From: Bacteroidales bacterium
Lineage (GTDB): Bacteria > Bacteroidota > Bacteroidia > Bacteroidales > UBA12481
Reading direction: 5' to 3'
Assembly: GCA_028707745.1 (NCBI GenBank)
Contig: JAQWAJ010000035.1
Span: 1 to 10,014, forward strand
DNA: 10,014 bases
The notes below the pieces were generated by a model that was not told the origin of the DNA, made no database searches, and worked only from the letters and a program-made list of their open reading frames with translations. A program made the position numbers and the translations under genes. Below, one piece after another: positions 1-6,210 of this stretch (positions are counted from its first letter, which is position 1; each line of letters begins with the position of its first letter).

Positions 1-138
1 CTGAAAACGACCTCCTTTGGGCAATTCCAGCGCTTCACGGACAAGTTTGTCCCCTTCGGCAATAAAACAGGATGATTCATCACGGTTCTTCTTCTGATCC
101 AGCGACCGGATGAATTGAATCTGGGTTTTGGTGATCAT
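1..138 (-). CDS. TrmH/SpoU-family RNA methyltransferase, 5' end only (partial)
   Basis: I translated the minus strand from an ATG at 138 down to base 1 and found 46 codons without a stop. The protein begins MITKTQIQFIRSLDQKKNRD and continues with FIAEGDKLVREAL. This pattern (K.QI..IRSL..KK.R...  .F..EG.K.V.E.L) is the N-terminal substrate-binding segment of TrmH/SpoU-type 2'-O-ribose RNA methyltransferases, which act on rRNA or tRNA using S-adenosylmethionine. The catalytic SPOUT knot domain lies outside the window, so the target nucleotide cannot be inferred. The gene is divergent from tamL with 69 bases between the two starts, an arrangement I recall as common in Bacteroidota. I see no Shine-Dalgarno sequence upstream of the start. 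Family assignment is fairly confident; the exact subfamily is not. Confidence 0.8.
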   Translation of the reverse strand, partial: MITKTQIQFIRSLDQKKNRDESSCFIAEGDKLVREALELPKGGRFQ

Positions 139-207
139 ATAGCTGATGGTAAGTGCGCAATTTACACTATTTTTATAATTTCGGACTCTCACTCAAGGAA
201 GGTTTTA

Positions 208-2541
208 ATGACCCGCTTCGGCAAAATAAATTTTCAAATCAGAAATGGTTGTGTTTTTATTCTGATATCCATTATCATGCTGGGATGCAGCCCGGTACGT
301 TATGTACCCAAAGACCAGTATCTCCTGAAATCAAATAAAATTGAGTCTTCCGGTGGTGCTATTCCTAACCGCGATCTTGAATCTTACATCCGGCAAAAAC
401 CCAACAAAAAGATATTCGGATTCTGGCGGTTTCACCTGAGACTATATAATCTTTCAAAACCCGATAAGAAGAATGGATTCAATAATTGGCTCAGGAAAAT
501 AGGGGAGGAGCCGGTTATTTACAACCAGGCTGCTGCTGACGAAACCCTTAATCAACTGAAACATTACCTTGAAAACCTGGGCTATAAACATGCCCTGGTC
601 AATGATACTGTCTCTTTTTCCAGAAAACGAGCCAGTGTTTTATACAGGGTTGATTTCGGACAACCCTTGATAGTCGACAGTGTCCGCCTCACCAGCCCTG
701 ATCTGGTAACTGACAAGGCGATCAACAAGCTGATTCTTCAGGATTCGGCGTCATCTTTGCTGAAACCTGCGATGCGTTTCGATCTGGAGGTACTTCGACT
801 GGAAAGAATGAGGCTGACCAAATATCTGAGAGATCGTGGCTATTACGGATTTTCAAGAGAGTACGTCTATTTTAGCGCCGATACATTGAAGGGGAATCAG
901 CTGGTTGATGTCTGGTTGGGTATCAAGAACCCGAAAGATGCCATCAGCAGCACCTCCACCATGAATTTTCATCCCCTGTACAGAATCGGTGATATCAGTA
1001 TAAAAACAGATTTCAATACCTCTGACTATCTGCGTGATACTGCAAAATACATGACTTCTTCTGATACAATATTCTATCAGGGTACACAATTTCTTTACCA
1101 AGGCAAGCTAAATATGAAGCCTAGCTTACTGCATTCCTCGGTGATGTTCAAGCCAGGAACACTTTTCAGCCAGACCGAAGTTGACCGGACTATCGAGTCG
1201 TTCAGCTCTTTACGTAATTTCAAGCAGATCAAGGTCAATTTTACTCCGACCGGCAATCCTGCTGATTCCATTCAAAACCTGAATTGTCAGATTTTTTTGA
1301 GTCCGATGACCCGGCAATCTTATGATATTGCACTCGAAGGCACTTATTCTTCCGGAAATATCGGAGTATCCGGGAACCTTATCTATAAAAACCGTAATCT
1401 CTTAAGGGGCGCTGAGAGTTTTGAACTGAAATTCAAAGGAGCAGTGGAATTTCTGGCAAATTCAGTGTCTGACTTCAATAAAATGGTGGAATTCGGTGTT
1501 GACTCCCGGTTTGAGGTTCCCCGTGCCTGGCTCCCGTTTTCAATCAAACCTGGCTCCAAATTCGGCAAACCGCACTCCTCAGTCAGTATGAGTTATAACT
1601 ATCAGCGCCGGCCTGATTTTACCCGAACCATTGCCAATGCTGCATACGGTTATAATTGGAAATCTCAACTATCACTGCACCAGATCAATATGTTTGAGTT
1701 CAATTATGTTAATGTGACAGAAATGTCGGAATCATTTTATGCAAGCATTAAAGATACCTATATCGAAAATAGCTTCCGCTCACACATGGTTCCGGCACTG
1801 AATTATACTTATACTTATACTGATCAGGCGATTAACAAGCAATCCAGCTTTTTCTATTTACGTGTCAGACCTGAAATTGCCGGTAATACTTTTTATGCTT
1901 ATAACAGGTTGTCGGGCATGGTTAAACCGGAAAATGGTTATGAAATCTTTCAAACGCCCTTCTCCCAATATGCTGAAGCCGATATCGATCTACGATACCA
2001 CTGGGTGATCAATCCGTCGAACAAAATGGCGTTCCGTTTCTTTGCCGGTGCCGGAGTTCCTTATGGGAACAGTGATGCCATGCCGTTTGAAAAAAAGTAT
2101 TTTTCCGGTGGCTCTTCGGGTATCCGGGCCTGGCAGGTACGGTCGCTGGGTCCGGGATCCTATGTGATGCCTGATAATCAGAAAGGGATGTATCCGAATC
2201 AGTTGGGCGATTTGAAGCTGGAATTTAACGCGGAATACCGCTTCGATCTTTTCTCGACGATTAAGGGAGCGGTGTTTATGGATGCCGGAAATATCTGGGC
2301 GATCAACTCTTCGGATAGTAGGGTGGGAGCCGTGTTTAAAACAGCTGATTTTATAAATCAGATCGCCGTTGGAACCGGATTGGGCGTGAGGGTTGATCTT
2401 TCGTATTTCATTGGAAGGCTTGACCTTGGCATAAAACTACGCGATCCGGGCGCTGTATCAGGTCCCCAATGGATACCGGGCAACCGGAAGTATCAATGGA
2501 GCGATCTGGTACTAAACTTCGGAATCGGTTACCCATTTTGA
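208..2541 (+). CDS. tamL: TamL, lipoprotein homologue of the outer-membrane assembly protein TamA (BamA/Omp85 superfamily)
   Basis: The 777-residue protein is predicted to insert or assemble outer-membrane proteins together with a TamB-type partner. The N-terminus has a basic segment, a hydrophobic stretch (about residues 14-25) and Cys27 in the context IIMLGC, a signal-peptidase-II-like lipobox with Met rather than Leu at -3. CSPVRYVPKDQYLL and KPNKKIFGFWRFHLRLYNL resemble the start of Bacteroidota TamL proteins. POTRA-like repeats probably fill residues 80-370, and a beta-barrel fills about 372-777. FSGGSSGIRAW (632-642) corresponds to the conserved Omp85 barrel loop motif (VRGF-like), and the protein ends in a terminal Phe after alternating hydrophobic residues (LVLNFGIGYPF), as barrel proteins do. 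The frame is open from a TTG at 115, but I chose the ATG at 208 because AAGGAAGG lies at 195-202 and the signal peptide follows directly. BamA itself is less likely because of the lipobox and the TrmH neighbour. Confidence 0.88.
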   Translation: MTRFGKINFQIRNGCVFILISIIMLGCSPVRYVPKDQYLLKSNKIESSGGAIPNRDLESYIRQKPNKKIFGFWRFHLRLYNLSKPDKKNGFNNWLRKIGEEPVIYNQAAADETLNQLKHYLENLGYKHALVNDTVSFSRKRASVLYRVDFGQPLIVDSVRLTSPDLVTDKAINKLILQDSASSLLKPAMRFDLEVLRLERMRLTKYLRDRGYYGFSREYVYFSADTLKGNQLVDVWLGIKNPKDAISSTSTMNFHPLYRIGDISIKTDFNTSDYLRDTAKYMTSSDTIFYQGTQFLYQGKLNMKPSLLHSSVMFKPGTLFSQTEVDRTIESFSSLRNFKQIKVNFTPTGNPADSIQNLNCQIFLSPMTRQSYDIALEGTYSSGNIGVSGNLIYKNRNLLRGAESFELKFKGAVEFLANSVSDFNKMVEFGVDSRFEVPRAWLPFSIKPGSKFGKPHSSVSMSYNYQRRPDFTRTIANAAYGYNWKSQLSLHQINMFEFNYVNVTEMSESFYASIKDTYIENSFRSHMVPALNYTYTYTDQAINKQSSFFYLRVRPEIAGNTFYAYNRLSGMVKPENGYEIFQTPFSQYAEADIDLRYHWVINPSNKMAFRFFAGAGVPYGNSDAMPFEKKYFSGGSSGIRAWQVRSLGPGSYVMPDNQKGMYPNQLGDLKLEFNAEYRFDLFSTIKGAVFMDAGNIWAINSSDSRVGAVFKTADFINQIAVGTGLGVRVDLSYFIGRLDLGIKLRDPGAVSGPQWIPGNRKYQWSDLVLNFGIGYPF

Positions 2542-2570
2542 CGGACTTTATCCATCTTAAGTTATATTTG
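2536..2570 (+). promoter_or_regulatory. Putative Bacteroidota-type promoter for the aldolase gene
   Basis: TATATTTG at 2563-2570 matches the Bacteroidota -7 consensus TAnnTTTG exactly. TTTTG at 2536-2540 can act as the -33 box; the gap of 22 bases is one longer than the usual 19-21. Transcription would start near 2575-2578, about 16-19 bases before the aldolase ATG. The -33 box overlaps the stop codon of tamL, so the aldolase gene probably has its own promoter rather than depending on tamL. Confidence 0.6.
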
Positions 2571-2593
2571 TAGATTCATTAAAAATATTGGTC

Positions 2594-3667
2594 ATGAAAA
2601 TTCTTGATGTAGTAAAACCGGGTGTAGTAACCGGTAAAGATGTACAGAAGATATTTAGTATCGCAAAACAGAACAATTTTGCAATTCCTGCCGTCAATGT
2701 TGTTGGAACAAACTCTGCAAACGCAGTCATGGAAGCTGCCCGTACAGCCAAAGGCCCTGTTATGATTCAGCTTTCCAATGGGGGTGCTTCATTCTGGGCT
2801 GGCAAAGGGTTATCGAATGACAATCAGCAATCCGCAATTCTCGGCGGTATTTCAGCAGCCCGCCATATTCACCTGGTTGCCGAAGCATACGGTATTCCGG
2901 TCATTGTTCATACCGACCATGCTGCTAAAAAACTTCTTCCCTGGATTGATGGACTGTTGGATCAGGGTGAAAAACATTTTGAGCGCCACGGAAAACCTCT
3001 GTATAGCTCACACATGCTTGATTTGTCAGAAGAATCTTTGGTGGAAAACATCGAAATCAGTAAAAAGTATCTTGCCCGCATGAGCAAAATCGGGATGACG
3101 CTTGAAATCGAACTCGGTGTAACCGGTGGTGAAGAAGACGGAGTTGATAACACTGACGTTGATAATGCTTTATTATATACCCAGCCTGAACATGTAGCTT
3201 ACGCTTATTCTGAGCTGATGAAAGTAAGCGACCAGTTTACCATCGCTGCATCATTCGGTAACGTTCACGGCGTTTACAAACCGGGAAATGTAAAACTTCA
3301 TCCGATCATCCTGAAGAATTCACAGGACTATATTGAAAAGACCCTGAAAACCGGACCAAAACCAGTTAATCTCGTTTTCCATGGTGGTTCAGGTTCAACT
3401 CGGGAGGAAATCCGTGAAGCCATCTCCTATGGCGTTATCAAAATGAATATTGATACAGATACCCAGTGGGCTTACTGGACCGGTGTCAGGGATTATTATG
3501 AAAAAAACAAAGGATATTTGCAGACCCAGATTGGTAATCCTGAAGGAGCAGATAAACCGAACAAGAAAAAATATGATCCCCGCGTAGTATTGCGCGAAGG
3601 TGAAAAGACCCTGATTGCCAGATTGCAACAGGCTTTTGAAGATCTGAACTGCATCGATCGGTTATAA
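2594..3667 (+). CDS. fbaA: Class II (zinc-dependent) fructose-bisphosphate aldolase, E. coli FbaA type
   Basis: This enzyme reversibly cleaves fructose 1,6-bisphosphate into dihydroxyacetone phosphate and glyceraldehyde 3-phosphate in cytoplasmic glycolysis and gluconeogenesis. The 357-residue protein aligns with E. coli FbaA almost without gaps by eye. The metal ligands are visible: His109 in VIVHTDHAAKKLLPWIDGLL, Glu173 in MTLEIELGVTGGEEDG, His225 in FGNVHGVYKPG and His263 in LVFHGGSGS; Asp108 is the catalytic acid position. NIDTDTQWAYW (285-295) is the conserved phosphate-binding region. The GGEEDGVDN loop and the length place it in class IIA rather than the shorter IIB group. A TTG six bases upstream (2588) is in frame, but ATG at 2594 gives the family-typical start MKILDVVKPGV. 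No strong Shine-Dalgarno sequence precedes it. No obvious intrinsic terminator follows. Confidence 0.96.
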   Translation: MKILDVVKPGVVTGKDVQKIFSIAKQNNFAIPAVNVVGTNSANAVMEAARTAKGPVMIQLSNGGASFWAGKGLSNDNQQSAILGGISAARHIHLVAEAYGIPVIVHTDHAAKKLLPWIDGLLDQGEKHFERHGKPLYSSHMLDLSEESLVENIEISKKYLARMSKIGMTLEIELGVTGGEEDGVDNTDVDNALLYTQPEHVAYAYSELMKVSDQFTIAASFGNVHGVYKPGNVKLHPIILKNSQDYIEKTLKTGPKPVNLVFHGGSGSTREEIREAISYGVIKMNIDTDTQWAYWTGVRDYYEKNKGYLQTQIGNPEGADKPNKKKYDPRVVLREGEKTLIARLQQAFEDLNCIDRL

Positions 3668-3733
3668 AATTCCGGAATCGGCACTGAAAAAAGCTTCAGG
3701 GAAATTTCCATTGAGGCATTCAAAATGCATCTA

Positions 3734-3776
3734 ATACCGGTAAAAGGAGGTTGTCATGACCAAGTTTTACCGGTAT
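3734..3776 (+). promoter_or_regulatory. Perfect 12-bp inverted repeat around the Shine-Dalgarno core and start codon of the helix-hairpin-helix gene
   Basis: The left arm ATACCGGTAAAA (3734-3745) is the exact reverse complement of the right arm TTTTACCGGTAT (3765-3776). The 19-base loop (3746-3764) contains the Shine-Dalgarno core GGAGGT (3746-3751) and the ATG (3756-3758). The A-rich 5' part of the extended Shine-Dalgarno sequence AAAGGAGGT (3743-3751) is in the stem. The right arm is coding sequence (codons 4-7, F-Y-R-Y). In mRNA this would form a stable hairpin that either presents the initiation site in its loop or impedes ribosome loading. It could also be a DNA operator. The repeat is directly visible; its function is inference. 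Confidence 0.6.
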
Positions 3777-4358
3777 CTTTTTACCCGATCGGAATTAAGG
3801 GGCGTGCTGATATTGAGCTTTGGGGTTATCCTGATCCGGGTTCTGGCTTATGCGATCGGTCCGGATAAAGGCGGACTCAGTCCAGATACGCTGGTGCGGT
3901 CGCCGGCTGACTCTTCGGGGCAATCGAAGAAAAAGGCAGCGCTAATCGAGATCAATTCAGCTGACAGTTTAGCCTTACTCGACCTCCCGGGAATAGGCCC
4001 GTCATTTGCCAAACGGATACTCAAGTACAGGCAGATGCTCGGGGGCTTTGCGTACAAGGAACAACTGAAAGAGGTATATGGAATGGATTCAGCCCGCTTA
4101 TCAGGTTTTATCCGGTTGATCCGGGTTGATACCATGAAGATCCGGAAGCTGGATATCAATAAAGCCACTTTCAAAGAACTGCTTGCCCATCCTTATCTGG
4201 AGTATGAACAGGTAAAGGCGATAGCCAGGTTCCGTGATAAAAAGGGGCATCTGGAATCCCCCGGTGAACTCTGGGCTGCAGGGGTGCTGGCCGACTCTTT
4301 GTGGGGATGCCTGTCACATTATCTGGTAGCCCGGGATTCAATAATAAAAGAGAAGTAG
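3756..4358 (+). CDS. Membrane-anchored helix-hairpin-helix protein, ComEA-like
   Basis: The 200-residue protein has a short basic N-terminus, one predicted membrane segment (about residues 16-34, GVLILSFGVILIRVLAYAI), a polar linker, then two helix-hairpin-helix modules. The first (64-124) contains IEINSADSLALLDLPGIGPS, matching the ComEA pattern in which a hydrophobic N.A....L..LPGIG segment binds the DNA backbone without sequence specificity. The second (132-190) contains LDINKATFKELLAHPYL, a more degenerate copy. ComEA binds incoming DNA at the cell surface during natural transformation, but many such proteins in non-competent bacteria have no assigned role, and no other competence gene is visible here. 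Start choice is strong: AAAGGAGGT, perfectly complementary to the 16S rRNA 3' end, ends four bases before the ATG. The gene stands alone, 88 bases after fbaA. Confidence 0.82.
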   Translation: MTKFYRYLFTRSELRGVLILSFGVILIRVLAYAIGPDKGGLSPDTLVRSPADSSGQSKKKAALIEINSADSLALLDLPGIGPSFAKRILKYRQMLGGFAYKEQLKEVYGMDSARLSGFIRLIRVDTMKIRKLDINKATFKELLAHPYLEYEQVKAIARFRDKKGHLESPGELWAAGVLADSLWGCLSHYLVARDSIIKEK

Positions 4359-4380
4359 TTTTGGATTTATTATTTTTTTT
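4340..4380 (+). terminator. Possible A/T-rich intrinsic terminator after the helix-hairpin-helix gene
   Basis: AATAATAAA (4340-4348) and TTTATTATT (4366-4374) form a perfect 9-bp stem with a 17-base loop, and the sequence runs into a stretch of eight T residues (4373-4380). The layout fits a terminator, but the stem has no G-C pairs and overlaps the last codons of the gene, so it would be weak. It also overlaps the inferred rpsU promoter. Confidence 0.35.
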
Positions 4381-4391
4381 GTTTTTCTTTG
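4359..4391 (+). promoter_or_regulatory. Putative rpsU promoter
   Basis: TTTTG (4359-4363) is followed after 20 bases by TTTCTTTG (4384-4391), which differs from the Bacteroidota -7 consensus TAnnTTTG only at the second base. Transcription would begin near 4396-4399 and give rpsU an untranslated leader of about 40 bases. A near-perfect dyad, TTCGGTTAACTGAA (4402-4415), lies just after the predicted start and could be an operator or chance. Confidence 0.45.
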
Positions 4392-4436
4392 CAGTCCAAT
4401 TTTCGGTTAACTGAACGCATTTAAAAGTATTAACGT

Positions 4437-4634
4437 ATGATCATTATTCCGGTAAAAGAAGGTGAGAACATAGAAAGGGCTCTCAAAAAATTCAAACGCA
4501 AATTTGAGAAAACTGGTGTTGTTAAAGAGTTAAGAGCACGTCAGGCTTTTACAAAACCTTCTATCAAACGGCGTCAGGAGATGCTTCGTGCTGCTTATGT
4601 CCAGGGTCTGCAGCAGGCAGAAGAAAACGAATAG
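4437..4634 (+). CDS. rpsU: Small-subunit ribosomal protein bS21
   Basis: The 65-residue basic protein begins MIIIPVKEGENIERALKKFK and has the bS21 layout: a short N-terminal strand, then long basic helices (KRKFEKTGVVKELRARQAF, KPSIKRRQEMLRAAYVQG). bS21 sits on the platform of the 30S subunit near the 3' end of 16S rRNA. In Bacteroidota ribosomes it is known to help, with bS18 and bS6, to hold the anti-Shine-Dalgarno sequence out of reach, so it influences how mRNAs are chosen. The region before the ATG is A/T-rich and has no Shine-Dalgarno sequence, unlike the genes at 3756, 5618 and 9075. It is probably transcribed from the promoter just upstream. xerC follows after 69 bases. Confidence 0.95.
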   Translation: MIIIPVKEGENIERALKKFKRKFEKTGVVKELRARQAFTKPSIKRRQEMLRAAYVQGLQQAEENE

Positions 4635-4679
4635 CCCAACAGTTTTTCTGACCCGAAACAATCTTTACATTTTTTCGTT

Positions 4680-4695
4680 ATCTTTAGGTAAAGAT
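4680..4695. promoter_or_regulatory. 16-base palindrome just upstream of xerC
   Basis: ATCTTTAGGTAAAGAT is a perfect dyad with 7-base arms and a GG centre, ending eight bases before the xerC ATG. Another copy of the left arm, ATCTTTA, lies at 4661-4667, so the right arm could pair with either. TATCTTTA at 4679-4686 is one base from the -7 consensus TAnnTTTG, but I see no -33 TTTG at a suitable distance. A dyad of this size can arise by chance. Confidence 0.3.
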
Positions 4696-4703
4696 TCGGG
4701 ATC

Positions 4704-5591
4704 ATGATAGATGCTGTTGGTTTGTTTATTAGGTTTCTTCATACTGAAAAAAGATATTCCCCGAATACTGTGCTGTCGTATGAAACTGATCTCAATCAGT
4801 TCCTTACCTTCGTTGCAGAGCACGATTCAATAGATTCAATAACTGATTGTACCACCAAGCAAATCCGTAATTGGGTTATCTCAATGCTTGACGATGGTAT
4901 GTCGCCAAGGTCCGTAAACCGGAAAACCACTGCTTTACGCAGATTCTACCGATTTTGCCAACAGGAAGGTCTGATCAAAAGTAATCCTGCAGATTTCCTT
5001 CCGTCGGTGAAAGCCCCCAAACCGCTACCCGTTTTTATGGAAGAGAGCCAGATGCAAACGATTCTGGATACACCGGTCCCGGAAGGCTATCCGGAGGTTC
5101 GGGATTTACTCATACTGGAATTACTTTATGGTACAGGAATGAGGCTTAGTGAGCTGATTGGGCTAAGAGATAAGGATATCGATTTCAGTCGCAATCAGAT
5201 CAAGGTTTTCGGAAAACGACAGAAGGAGAGGATCATTCCGGTTACGCTGGAATTGGTTGAGCAGATGAAAAATTATATAAACACCCGCGACTACGCCTTG
5301 AATACTTCAGATGGAGGCTATCTGATTTTGACCGATAAAGGGCAGAAAGCCTATCCGAAGCTGATTTACCGGGTTGTTCACGATGCGCTTGGAACGGTTA
5401 CCAGTTCGGGCAGAAGAAGTCCTCATGTATTAAGGCATACCTACGCAACGCATCTTTTAAACCGGGGCGCGGAGCTGAATGCAATCAAGGAATTGCTTGG
5501 ACATGCAAGCCTGAGCGCTACCCAGGTCTATACTCATACTGGATTTGAAAAGCTTAAACAAGTTTACCAAAAGGCTCATCCAAGAGCCTGA
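4704..5591 (+). CDS. xerC: Tyrosine recombinase XerC/XerD type
   Basis: The 295-residue protein has the normal length for Xer recombinases, which resolve chromosome dimers at dif sites by strand exchange through a covalent 3'-phosphotyrosine. The N-terminal SAM-like DNA-binding domain (about 3-90) includes YSPNTVLSYETDL and GMSPRSVNRKTTALRRFYRF. The catalytic domain shows the full set of active-site residues: Arg147 (GTGMRLSEL), Lys171 (VFGKRQKERIIPV), His241 and Arg244 (PHVLRHTYATHLL), His267 (LLGHASLSATQVY) and nucleophile Tyr276 (TQVYTHTG). The ATG at 4704 has no Shine-Dalgarno sequence but gives the family-typical start. hpf follows after 26 bases, probably in the same transcript. The housekeeping context, with intact tRNAs and no att-like repeats, argues for a chromosomal Xer rather than a mobile-element integrase. 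XerC versus XerD cannot be settled by eye. Confidence 0.88.
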   Translation: MIDAVGLFIRFLHTEKRYSPNTVLSYETDLNQFLTFVAEHDSIDSITDCTTKQIRNWVISMLDDGMSPRSVNRKTTALRRFYRFCQQEGLIKSNPADFLPSVKAPKPLPVFMEESQMQTILDTPVPEGYPEVRDLLILELLYGTGMRLSELIGLRDKDIDFSRNQIKVFGKRQKERIIPVTLELVEQMKNYINTRDYALNTSDGGYLILTDKGQKAYPKLIYRVVHDALGTVTSSGRRSPHVLRHTYATHLLNRGAELNAIKELLGHASLSATQVYTHTGFEKLKQVYQKAHPRA

Positions 5592-5617
5592 ACACTAAAA
5601 ATAAGGAGAAAATACTT

Positions 5618-5917
5618 ATGACAATTAAGATTCAATCCGTGCATTTCGATGCTGATCAGAAACTTCTGAATTTCATCGAAGAAAGAGTCAACAAGTTAAG
5701 TCTGTTTGACGATACCATTTTAGGTGCAGAAGTGATCCTTCGTTTGGACAAGAATGAGAATACCGAGAACAAACTCAGTGAGATACGTCTTATTATATCC
5801 GGATATGACCTCTTTGCCAAGAGGCAATGTAAATCATTTGAAGAAGCTGTAGATCAGACTATTGAAGCGCTTAAAAATCAGTTGTTAAAACAAAAAGGCA
5901 AAAAAACGATCAGGTAA
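5618..5917 (+). CDS. hpf: Ribosome hibernation-promoting factor (HPF/RaiA family, short form)
   Basis: The 99-residue protein matches the ribosome-associated HPF/YfiA fold: N-terminal strand MTIKIQSVHFDADQKL, helix LLNFIEERVNKLSLFDD, strands AEVILRLDKNE and LSEIRLIISGYDLFAKRQC, then helix SFEEAVDQTIEALKNQLLKQKGKK with a basic tail. Such proteins bind the decoding region of the 30S subunit when growth slows, blocking mRNA and tRNA binding and protecting idle ribosomes. Only the N-terminal domain is present; the C-terminal dimerisation domain of long HPF is absent, so any dimerising role would need another factor. AAGGAG at 5603-5608 lies nine bases before the ATG. It is 26 bases after xerC and immediately upstream of the tRNA-tuf promoter. 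No intrinsic terminator is evident after it, so some readthrough into the tRNAs is possible. Confidence 0.92.
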   Translation: MTIKIQSVHFDADQKLLNFIEERVNKLSLFDDTILGAEVILRLDKNENTENKLSEIRLIISGYDLFAKRQCKSFEEAVDQTIEALKNQLLKQKGKKTIR

Positions 5918-5936
5918 AAAAAATAATTTCTAAAAG

Positions 5937-5968
5937 TTTTGATGTGTAATTTCTATGTACTACATTTG
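5937..5968 (+). promoter_or_regulatory. Bacteroidota-type promoter of the tRNA-tuf operon
   Basis: TTTTG (5937-5941) is followed after 19 bases by TACATTTG (5961-5968), an exact match to TAnnTTTG at the consensus spacing. Transcription would start near 5973-5976, giving a leader of about 50 bases before the first tRNA. The 109-base stretch between hpf and the tRNA otherwise holds no gene. The quality of the match suits a strongly expressed stable-RNA and EF-Tu operon. Confidence 0.75.
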
Positions 5969-6026
5969 CAGACCCAAAACTGGCAATGGGAGAGTTCTTT
6001 TTGTAATTGCGTTTTAGGTTGAATTT

Positions 6027-6100
6027 GCCAATGTAGCTCAGTTGGCCAGAGCAGCTGATTTGTAATCAGCTGGTCGGGGGTTCGAATCCCTCCATTGGCT
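6027..6100 (+). tRNA. tRNA-Thr (anticodon UGU)
   Basis: The 74-base cloverleaf has a perfect acceptor stem GCCAATG/CATTGGC (6027-6033 with 6093-6099), an anticodon stem GCTGA/TCAGC with loop TTTGTAA and anticodon TGT, and the T-loop TTCGAAT. The discriminator is T6100. The 3' CCA is not encoded and must be added enzymatically. It is the first of four tRNAs in the order Thr-Tyr-Gly-Thr before tuf. Confidence 0.96.
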
Positions 6101-6121
6101 CAGATTTGACCATCACATAGG

Positions 6122-6204
6122 GGGGAGATACCAAAGTGGCCAACTGGGGCAGACTGTAAATCTGCTGTCGTACGACTTCGGAGGTTCGAATCCTCCTCTC
6201 CCCA
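6122..6204 (+). tRNA. tRNA-Tyr (anticodon GUA)
   Basis: The 83-base class II tRNA has acceptor stem GGGGAGA/TCTCCCC, anticodon stem GCAGA/TCTGC with loop CTGTAAA and anticodon GTA. It has the long variable arm expected for bacterial tRNA-Tyr and discriminator A6204. The T-loop is TTCGAAT. CCA is not encoded. It lies 21 bases after tRNA-Thr(UGU). Confidence 0.96.
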
Positions 6205-6210
6205 CGTGCG

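Noticed and set aside
115..207. In-frame extension of tamL from a TTG at 115
   Set aside because: It would place 31 extra residues before the signal peptide and overlap the TrmH gene start on the other strand; the ATG at 208 has AAGGAAGG upstream and is followed at once by the lipoprotein signal.
2588..2593. TTG start two codons upstream of the aldolase ATG
   Set aside because: The ATG at 2594 gives the family-typical N-terminus MKILDVVKPGV, with no reason to use the rarer start.
3737..4463. 14 of 15 matching bases between the start region at 3737-3751 and rpsU codons at 4449-4463
   Set aside because: A rough count predicts a few such near-matches by chance in 10 kb, and the rpsU copy is explained by conserved protein sequence (PVKEG).
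4704..5591. The tyrosine recombinase as the integrase of a mobile element next to a tRNA cluster
   Set aside because: All tRNAs are intact, there is no duplicated tRNA fragment or att-like repeat, no cargo genes are present, and the protein has normal Xer length and motifs in a conserved housekeeping setting.
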